From: Neoceratodus forsteri
Taxonomy: Eukaryota > Chordata > Ceratodontiformes > Ceratodontidae
DNA: 64,000 bases
NCBI GenBank assembly: GCA_016271365.2
Contig: CM057453.1
Coordinates: 503,771,001-503,835,000, forward strand
Direction: 5' to 3'
This document shows, in pieces, positions 57,104 through 64,000 of the stretch (positions are counted from its first letter, which is position 1; the number at the start of each line of letters is the position of its first letter). The translations under genes and the position numbers were made by a program. The notes under the pieces are model-generated. The model was not told the DNA's origin and made no database searches. It saw only the letters and a list, made by a program, of their open reading frames with translations.

Positions 57104-58800
57104 TGTAACCCTAGATGGCGCTATCCCAGGGGCTACTACCCTGCCTGATTTGCCACTAACAGGTTGAGGGCCTGGATCCAAGGCGATGGTGCCTCCACCC
57201 AGAGGTCAGGGTTTACAATAGTTAAACTAACTTGGTCACAGCCCTCTGGGACACTGCAACCCCCCTTTCTTCCCACTAGTGGCCCACACAATACATCAGA
57301 ATTACCTTTACAGTATACACTTACCCCCAGGACTGGTTCCGGCACTGGGACCTCCTGTGAAATAAGATACAGTGCAACAATCACAGTACAGTACTTTAAC
57401 ATAGACAAATACCTCAGGCAGTATAACTTTGCTGAAACAAGCAGCTCTGATTTATTTAGGGGGATATAACAAGGACAGGGGGAAATCAGGTTAATTAGCT
57501 TATCACTCTACTCATCTACCTATGGCTCTGTGCACAGGCCTATCCCTATCAGTTACTGTCCCTGGGTACCCAAGCCCTAGTGGCTAGTCCAAACTGTGGC
57601 AGCTGGTAGGGGCCCTTTCACACAGAGAGAAGGAGAATTAAACAGTCAGCAGTACAGTAATTCCATTTGGATTTAATGTGGCAATTCAACAGGGGCGACC
57701 CTGAATTAGTACTCACGACCTCCAAATAAGATAGGGTCCTTCAATGTCAGCAGGGCTACTCTTGAGCTCAAGAGACTCCTCACACATTTATATGGTAAAC
57801 AGTCACAGGCAAAAGTCACTTAATGGCAGCAGGATTCACTTGAGGTACACAAACCTCTTACACATTTATATGGTACAAAGAAAGCACTATACCAGGCAGG
57901 CTGCATCTGTATCCCGATCACTGAATTACTGCACAATACCGGGAGAACACACAGCAGATTCAGTTCCTGACAGACCCGAGTGCAATTTCAGCAATTCCTC
58001 CAGTCTTCTACAGGGTGAGCCTGGTTTCTACTCTTCAGATATCCTTTGATTCTCTCTTCAGGACGGATTCAGTCCTAATAAGCTGCAGACTGGAACTCTG
58101 GACCTTACACATGTTTTTGACTAAAACTGTGCACTGAAGGAGCACAGGGTTCCTTTCCCCTTCACTGCCAAAGCTCAACTGAAACTCCCAACAGACAAAA
58201 CGGGCACTTCCTTTGAGTTCCTCCCAGTTCTTGACTGGATTGGCTGTCACTCACAATAGACTGCTGCTGTTGGTCCAAAAAGGCCAAGTCTAAACTACAT
58301 CTCCCAGAGTCACTGCCCATACAATCCTCTTGTGGCTGGCTCAGATTATGAGTCCAAGTTCTGATTCGTCCAAGGCACCATTTTAGAGCTAGCTTACCCC
58401 ACACTGATTGGTCCAGTTCAGCAGTTCAAAACCAGAATGGGGAACTAGGCAGAGACAGTTCTGACTGCAAAGAAAGCAGGTTAGACAAACTGTAATTTCA
58501 TTATTACTGTAAATGATTTCTGGCAAACAGTTACATCTTTCAGATAGGTTCCTTTGCACTCCTAGTGACTGCAAAATGGAGGAATTGGCAGCAGCTCGAG
58601 TGGTACTCAAACAGAGAAGCACACAGTCCCCCATACAAACTAATTATGTCTGCAAGCAGACAGCTCTTAAAGAGACAGTACCAGAGGTTCTAAAAACACT
58701 CACTGATAAATGGCTTAAACGCCAAACACCATTCAGGCTTGGAGCATTCAAGCAAGCTCCTGGAAGTCTTTTGGGAACCCCCATTTGCAGGGGGGTTACA
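57104..58800 (-). repeat. Element B 5' LTR
   Basis: 1697 bp, with TGTAACC at one end and GGGGTTACA at the other. It has an AATAAA on the minus strand near 57450 and the same start-of-LTR hairpin as element A (loop CTGCAAAT). Confidence 0.9.
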
Positions 58801-58929
58801 CATGTCAAACATAAAAAGGTGAAAGTGTTGCTCTTTTTGTCAACTCAGAACTTAAAACATTCGATATATCCAGCAGTAAGGCCAAAAAGCTTCTGGAGAC
58901 TGAAACCAGCTGGTACAACTACTGCCTAA

Positions 58930-59290
58930 CACTCCAAACACTTTCATTATAGGGCTATGTTACCAACCCCCCGATGCCTCTGCTGAGGTAACCTCACATG
59001 TCACAAGTGAACTGGAAACAGCACGTCAAACAGGAAATGTATCACTCATGGCTGACCTCAACTTAAGCGACTTTAATTGGGTTAAACACTTTGCCAGTTC
59101 TGCATTAAACAGGACATTTTTGTCTGCATGTACTCATCTTCACCTGAAATAGTCTGTGACTGAACCCACTAGGGGCAATAATATGCTTGATATTGCGCCA
59201 TCCTCAGCAGGCCTTGACACCTCTAAATGTACAGTTAGACCACCTCTTGGCACAAGCGACCATCACTCTGTTTACTCTGACTTAGTAATA
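58930..59290 (+). pseudogene. L2/CR1-type LINE endonuclease fragment
   Basis: The plus strand encodes SLMADLNLSDFNW (about 59040-59080; the Asp/Asn block of LINE endonucleases), then TRGNNMLDI (59168) and GTSDHHSVYSDL (59245-59284; the S-D-H block). The frames differ, with a stop between. Only the C-terminal half of the endonuclease is present; the polymerase is absent. It is a fragment cut off by the adjacent DIRS piece. Confidence 0.7.
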
Positions 59291-59309
59291 TCCTACACTC
59301 TGTACCAGA

Positions 59310-59670
59310 GCATATGTCAGCTGCAGACACATCCTGAAAACAGGCACCAGAGGTGGCCATACCCTGAGTACAGTAGCCATGAACATCCCCAAGAAGGTCT
59401 TTACCATACGTCCTATAACAAAACGTAATACAGTTGGCCAGCCACTTAAGCAAGGCACTGTTTAGTCACTGGGATGCCTTCTCTCCCAGGGATGAATGAG
59501 GCAGAAAGATGAGAGGTCTTTCTGCAGTCCTTCATGTGAGCCAGGTAGAAATGCAGTGTCCTATGTACATCAAGGGTATGAAGCAAAGCCTCACCCTTGT
59601 TTGCGTTCTCAGGATAATACACTGGTAGGGTCATTGTTTGTTTCAGCGTAATGTCAGAAAACACTTTGGG
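59310..59670 (-). mobile_element. DIRS tyrosine recombinase fragment
   Basis: Frames 59235-59453 and 59446-59664 on the minus strand encode the same segments as 15305-15745: LKQTMTLPVYYPENANKGEA and LHTLDVHRTLHFYLAHM, then WLANCITFCYRTYG and AADICSGTE. The usual H-x-x-R stretch reads GYCTQG, so it is degraded. With 63385-64000 it may form one DIRS copy split by about 3.7 kb of other sequence. Confidence 0.75.
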
Positions 59671-60778
59671 TGGGCTAATCTTCCCTCCATTGATTCAGAA
59701 AGTGGGCAGTGTTCATATGACCCTGCCTACTTTATCTTGCCCAAACTATCCTTTTCACTCCACAACAATCTTCCTTTAGGCATTGGTCTAAACTACTATC
59801 TCAGTATTTAGGTGAGGGTAAACACCCTTGAGTTCACCTTACAGCTTTGCAGCTACCTAAGGTCCAGGGCAGTTTATCACTTCCTAACCTTGTATTGTAT
59901 CATCAAGCTGCACAAATTAGAACGGTGTTCTATTGGCTGCTTGACAGCTATGAGGCTTACTGAAAGAAACCTGGATTGACAGAAGGGAATTTATCACACT
60001 TTTAATGTGGATGTTATTCTCTAAAATATCACTGACCTAGGCCTTGTTACAAATAACCCATACACAATTACTACAATCCACACTTGGCATAAAGTGTTGG
60101 GGATAAGTCAGCTGGCTCCTTATCTGTTTTTGGTGTATTCTCTCCCCAGTGCCCCTGCCTTTGCACCAGCCCAGGTGAACCATAGTTTTAGGAACAGGAA
60201 GTGTCTCAGCCTTCAGTTCATTTTTCAATTCTTGTAATGTAGGGAGTTTCGGACTTTTGAGGACCTGGTTACCACGTATGCTGTTCTCCACACACATTTC
60301 TTCTGTTACCTGGAGGTGCAATAGAATGTGAAGCCTCTCCTTAGGATGATAGCAGACCAACCAGATATACCATTATTAATACACACCTAATTATCCAGAC
60401 CCTCAAGGGGCAGGGCTCCATAAAACACCTGGGCCCCGATATTCAAAACTTAGCCCAGGCACAAAGGGGTGTTTGCCGCCACTAAGTGGGGGTTGTGCCT
60501 GATTGGTAGATGGTGTCTACATTCAGGCACCCCCACAGTGCAGGCAAAACCCGTTAGCATTTCGAGTGCTAAATTACCGCTGTGTGCTTGTAAATGAGGG
60601 TGTCCTCCCTTGCATATGGGCACAGCAGGATATTGAGAGGATTACACAAACAGTAAATGCCACCCAAAGAGGCACAGGTTACCGCCTTTGCAAACCTTGA
60701 TTTAATGGGGCACAAGGCCCAGGTGGTGGGCAAAATTACTGCAGCCAGCTGACCTTGGAATAATGCACCTATGCATCC
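59671..60778. other. Intervening DNA with one unexplained frame
   Basis: Mostly featureless. It contains the 107-codon minus-strand frame at 60037-60360 (listed separately) and, from about 60420, a segment that begins GGGCCCCGATATTC and may be an unrecognised repeat. Confidence 0.4.
60037..60360 (-). CDS. Unrecognised 107-codon frame
   Basis: The frame includes VTEEMCVENSIRGNQVLKS, KLPTLQELKNELKAETLPVP and MVHLGWCKGRG. Its composition is protein-like (a charged, amphipathic LQELKNELKAE segment), and just upstream of VTEEM the DNA reads TTGCACCTCCAG, which could be a splice acceptor. I see no matching donor and do not recognise a family. It could be a transposon ORF fragment, a host exon or chance. 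Confidence 0.2.
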   Translation of the reverse strand: MVCYHPKERLHILLHLQVTEEMCVENSIRGNQVLKSPKLPTLQELKNELKAETLPVPKTMVHLGWCKGRGTGERIHQKQIRSQLTYPQHFMPSVDCSNCVWVICNKA

Positions 60779-60960
60779 CCTGGTGTCTAGTGACACCACC
60801 ACCCTCTGATCCCCGTCCCTGTAATTGAATAGTTATTCCCTGGTGTACAGTGGCACCTCCCTGCCCTCCAATCCCCATCCCTGTAATTGAATAGTTATTC
60901 CCTGGGGGTCCAGTGGCACCCATCTCTGACGTCTGATCCCCATCCCCATAATAAAATAGG
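60779..60960. repeat. Three-copy tandem repeat, about 60-bp period
   Basis: Units at 60779, 60839 and 60901 share CCTGG, CAGTGGCACC, GATCCCCATCC and TGTAATTGAATAG. The third unit is the most diverged. Confidence 0.8.
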
Positions 60961-61451
60961 TAAGTCCTTCTGTAAAAACATGAAAACTGGGCACTCACCA
61001 TCTCTATAGAAAGTACAGAACACCACTGTATATCACAAAAAAAACAGCATTATTTTTTCAATAAACAGCACTTGCGTGCCCACCTGATGCATTTCGGACA
61101 CAGTACTTTCTCAAAGGCTAGGGCAACACTAAAAACGACACACTTTTAACCACAAAGACTAATGATGTCATTATAAAGATTCAAACTGATTGGATCTCTA
61201 TTTAAATACAATAACATCACATTAAATAGACATACATCATAAATATATCACCAACATTTAAAAGAGTGCATTCTCATAAAATCCATTAGAAAATTAAGCA
61301 GCCAATATTGCTTATATGAGAGATTTCTGGACGTTGATAAAGGCAAGAAGCAAAATATAAAAATAACACTATGAGACTATTGGGGGGGGCAAGGGAAAGG
61401 ATTAAAATTAAACAAAGTATAGAATACTAGAACCCCCCCAAATTTTATCTA
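60961..61451. other. Nothing recognised
   Basis: AT-rich sequence with a poly(G) run at 61381-61388 and no open frame. Confidence 0.4.
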
Positions 61452-61482
61452 TCTATCCATATATATATATATATACATATAT

Positions 61483-61520
<38 letters not shown>
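61452..61520. repeat. (TA)n/(CA)n microsatellite
   Basis: ATCTATC, then a TA run, CATATATACATA and a long AC run reaching the Tc1 end. Confidence 0.95.
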
Positions 61521-61523
<3 letters not shown>

Positions 61524-63137
61524 ACTTGCAAAAGTATTCAACCCCCGTGAAAGTTGTCAGATTTGGCTGGATTACAAACGAGAGACTTACATATATTATT
61601 CCAGTCAGTATTTTTATTGCAAACTCATATGCTCTAACAGTATATCCTCAAAGCCAAAATTAATTATCCGTCAGCACATCTTTTAAAGTAAATTAAAAAC
61701 TGGAAAATGCTGCTTGCAGAAGTATTCAACCCCTACACATTAGTATTTGATAGAGCCACCTGCAATAACAGCTTTAAGTCTTTTGGGGTAAGTATCTACC
61801 AGCCTTGCACACTGTTCGGGAATGATTCTTGCCCATTCTTCTTGGCAGATTTGTTCCAGGTTGTTCAGGTTGGTTGGGTGACACTTGTGGACCGCAATTT
61901 TCAAACAGTGCCACAGATTCTCGGGATTGAGATCTGGACTTTGACTTGGCCACTGTAGGACATTCACCTTTTTGTTGTTTAACCACTCCTGTGTTGCTTT
62001 GGCCTTGTGCTTGGGATCTGTCCTGCTGAAAGGTGAAGTTTCTCCCAAGCTTCAGTTTTTTAGCAGACTGAAGCAGGTTCTCTTGCAGTATCTCCCTGTA
62101 TTTTGCTCCATTCATTCTTCCTTCAATTTTAACAAGATGCCCAGTCCCTGCTGATGAAAAGCATCCCCACAGCATGATGCTGCCACCACCATACTTCACT
62201 GTAGGGATGGTGTTTCTCGAGGCATGGGCAGTGTTAGGTTTGTGCCACACATAGCGCTTTGAATTTTGGCCAAAAATCTCTATCTTGGTCTCATCAGACC
62301 ACAAAATCTTGTGCCACATCTTAGCTGGGTCACTCATGCTTTCTGGCAAACTCCAGATGTGCTTTGATATAGTTCTTTTTGAGTGATAGCTTCTTTCTAG
62401 CCACTCTCCCATACAGGCCAGTATTATGCAGAGCTCTTGATATAGTTGACTGGTGCACCTTCACTCCACTCTCAGCCACTGAACTCTGTAGCTCCTTCAA
62501 AGTGATTGTTGGCCTCTCTGTGGCTTCCCTCACTAGTCTCCTTCTTGTTCGGACGCTGAGTTTTGAGGGACGGCCTTGTCTACGTAGTGCCTGGGTGGTG
62601 TGATGCAGCTTCCACTTCCTCACTATTGAGCCAACAGTGCACACTGGGATATCCAAACACTTGGATATTATTTTGTACCCTTTTCCTAATTTATGCATGT
62701 CTATTACTTTATCTCTAACTTCCTTAGAATGCTCTTTAGTCTTCATTTTCACACCCTTCCTTCAGATTCACAGTCTGACCAATGGTCATTAAACTGAGGA
62801 GGAGGGGTTTTATCCAGAAAATGTGAGCTACTTTAATGTTTCAGAGGTGAGGCCAATTGTAAGCCAATCGTGTCCTCGTTAGGGCAATATTTTTCATCTG
62901 TGTAAACTTGGAGCTTCCAGAGCACAGGGGTTGAATACTTATGCAAACAGCATATTTCAGTTATTTATTTTTCTTAAACATATTTTCTAACATAAAACCA
63001 ATGTCACTTTAAAATAATTATTTTGAGGGTCAGTCTTTTTAAACAAATATTACACAGAACAAAATCTCAATGTATCATTTGTAATCCAGACAAATCTGAT
63101 AACTTTCAAGGGGGTTGAATACTTTTGCAAGTCACTG
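61519..63137 (-). mobile_element. Tc1/mariner DNA transposon
   Basis: Inverted ends of nearly 60 bp: GTGACTTGCAAAAGTATTCA at 61521 and its reverse complement ending at 63135, continuing with CCCCC and TCAGATTTG...CTGGATTAC. The right end is followed by TA (63138-63139), the canonical Tc1 target. The left TA is obscured by the AC run. The length of about 1.62 kb is typical. The transposase on the minus strand is broken (listed separately). Confidence 0.93.
61740..62752 (-). pseudogene. Tc1-family transposase, broken
   Basis: The first frame (62330-62752) starts MKMKTKEHSKEVRDKVIDMH and holds two helix-turn-helix DNA-binding segments ([40 protein letters not shown]) with GRPSK between. The second (61774-62412) has the first catalytic Asp in [11 protein letters not shown], then [12 protein letters not shown]. 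The third (61740-62048) has TDPKHKA and [10 protein letters not shown] with the Glu, the D-D-E pattern of Tc1. Frameshifts near 62335 and 62035 and a missing residue in the NPxEN block break it. Confidence 0.9.
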
Positions 63138-63138
63138 T

Positions 63139-63180
<42 letters not shown>
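63139..63180. repeat. (CA)n microsatellite
   Basis: ACATACACAC followed by about 18 AC units, directly after the Tc1 right end. Together with 61452-61520 it forms one microsatellite split by the transposon. Confidence 0.9.
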
Positions 63181-63182
<2 letters not shown>

Positions 63183-63384
63183 TCATTAACAAAGAATCAA
63201 AATTGAAACATGATTTATTGATTAATATATGTATACAATTATACAAAAATGATTGCTTTTTAATAAACGATCTTAAATCAAAGCCTGAGTCGAGACCTGG
63301 ATGTTGTTGGGCTTTTAATTTTAGAATCCAGAAAGCTTCACGTTGTAGAACTAAATCATTAAAATCCCCCCCCCCAGGTGCTGG
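63181..63384. other. Nothing recognised
   Basis: AT-rich stretch with no ORF of note, ending in a poly(C) run at 63367-63376. Confidence 0.4.
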
Positions 63385-64000
63385 ACAAACTTTAATGGCT
63401 ACATCCTCAGCAGCCAAGCATGCAGGTGGTGGGACCATAGATCTGAGTGGACCAGGGGCCCCCTGTTCTGGGACAGTAGGCCCCACACAGGGGCAACTTA
63501 ACCGGAGGTTCCATAGCCAGATGCTGCAAGAGTGGAAACTATATCTGTTGAGGCCAGAGAAGGGTGACCAGTATTATGGTGGCCCATTTACCCACAGTTT
63601 GAATAGAACCCTCTGAATGAGACGGATTGGAGGGAATGCAATGCAATGCATAAAGGAACTTCCCCACTCCAGGGAAGGGGCAATGTGTCTTGCCAAAGAA
63701 CTCCAGGCCCTGGGGTAAGCAAAAAAGTGGCAGTTTTATGTTACATGAGGATGCAAAAAGGTCCAACTCTGGATGACCCCATCTTGAGAAGAGGTCATCT
63801 ACCATGGAGGTTAGACATTTGCACTCATGTACTCAAGAATGGGAATGACTTAGCCTGTCTGCTATGACATTTTGGACTCCTGAGAGAAAAATGGCTGCCA
63901 ACTGCAGGCCATGAGACAGTGTCACTGCAACACCTTCACTGCTTCTTTGCACAGAGGGTACCAGAGAGTGCCCTCTTGCTTGTTCATACAGTACATCACA
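63385..64000 (-). mobile_element. DIRS fragment (RNase H/methyltransferase region)
   Basis: The minus frame 63539-63805 encodes VDDLFSRWGHPELDLFASS and GLEFFGKTHCPFPG, followed by VTLLWPQQI. This is the same segment as 16337-16755 of the larger DIRS copy but better preserved (the WGHPELDLFAS block is intact). The sequence 63400-63510 matches 16235-16340 at DNA level. It continues beyond the window end. Confidence 0.8.

Larger units (their letters stand above)
48868..58800 (-). mobile_element. Ty3/gypsy element B (PNMA-type Gag), full length but broken
   Basis: A complete element on the minus strand: 5' LTR 57104-58800, primer site 57080-57100, gag, pol and polypurine tract down to 50560, and 3' LTR 48868-50559. 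Both ends are flanked by CATG (48864-48867 and 58801-58804), a perfect 4-bp target duplication. The same domains as in element A appear in the same order, and the protein motifs are clearly homologous. The internal region has many more frame changes than element A, mostly single-base indels. The solo LTR at 18374-19997 belongs to this family. Confidence 0.92.

Noticed and set aside
61020..61140. Segment with CAGCACTTG and CATTTCGGACA as a possible repeat end
   Set aside because: I could not find a second copy or paired end within the window.

Overview
The window looks like intronic DNA from a large, transposon-filled vertebrate genome. It has no operons or ribosome-binding sites. It does have non-LTR retrotransposons of the CR1 and L2 types, DIRS-type tyrosine-recombinase retrotransposons, Ty3/gypsy LTR elements, a Tc1/mariner element, tRNA-derived SINE-like units and many microsatellites. 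This mix, and the style of the CR1 3' ends, suggest an amphibian; a caecilian is my best guess, with lungfish or another large-genome sarcopterygian as alternatives. That is an inference, not an identification.

The only host coding sequence I recognise is one exon at 31810-32067 on the minus strand. It is 258 bp (86 codons), bounded by a clear acceptor and a GTAAGT donor, and encodes a C-terminal part of lysosomal beta-mannosidase (MANBA). No other MANBA exon is visible, so the introns on both sides appear to exceed 31 kb. Most large transposons lie on the minus strand, the sense strand of MANBA.

Layout: 1-1155 end of a DIRS element; about 1290-1870 possible SINE; 1905-6670 near-complete CR1 with a zinc-finger/esterase ORF1; 7525-10460 L2 fragments interrupted by a CR1 3' end; 12215-13740 5'-truncated CR1; 14695-22166 DIRS element with inverted termini, split by a gypsy solo LTR (18374-19997); 22237-26540 array of about 475-bp monomers carrying two copies of an 0.8-kb inverted-repeat element; 26560-29990 L2 LINE on the plus strand; 30115-30440 CR1 3' end; 31159-31736 tandem SINE-like units; 31810-32067 MANBA exon; 33069-43366 gypsy element A; 43492-44060 CR1 3' end; 44360-45640 foldback tandem repeat; 48868-58800 gypsy element B; 58930-59670 L2 endonuclease and DIRS recombinase fragments; 61519-63137 Tc1 element between two AC microsatellites; 63385-64000 more DIRS.

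The most notable system is the pair of related gypsy elements. Both have 1.65-1.7 kb LTRs with hairpin-forming ends, 4-bp target duplications, a tRNA-Thr-like primer site and a Gag resembling the vertebrate PNMA (paraneoplastic Ma) proteins. Both are broken by stops and frameshifts. A second point is that a 1.75-kb tandem duplication in the monomer array differs between copies only by small indels, so it may be an assembly artefact.
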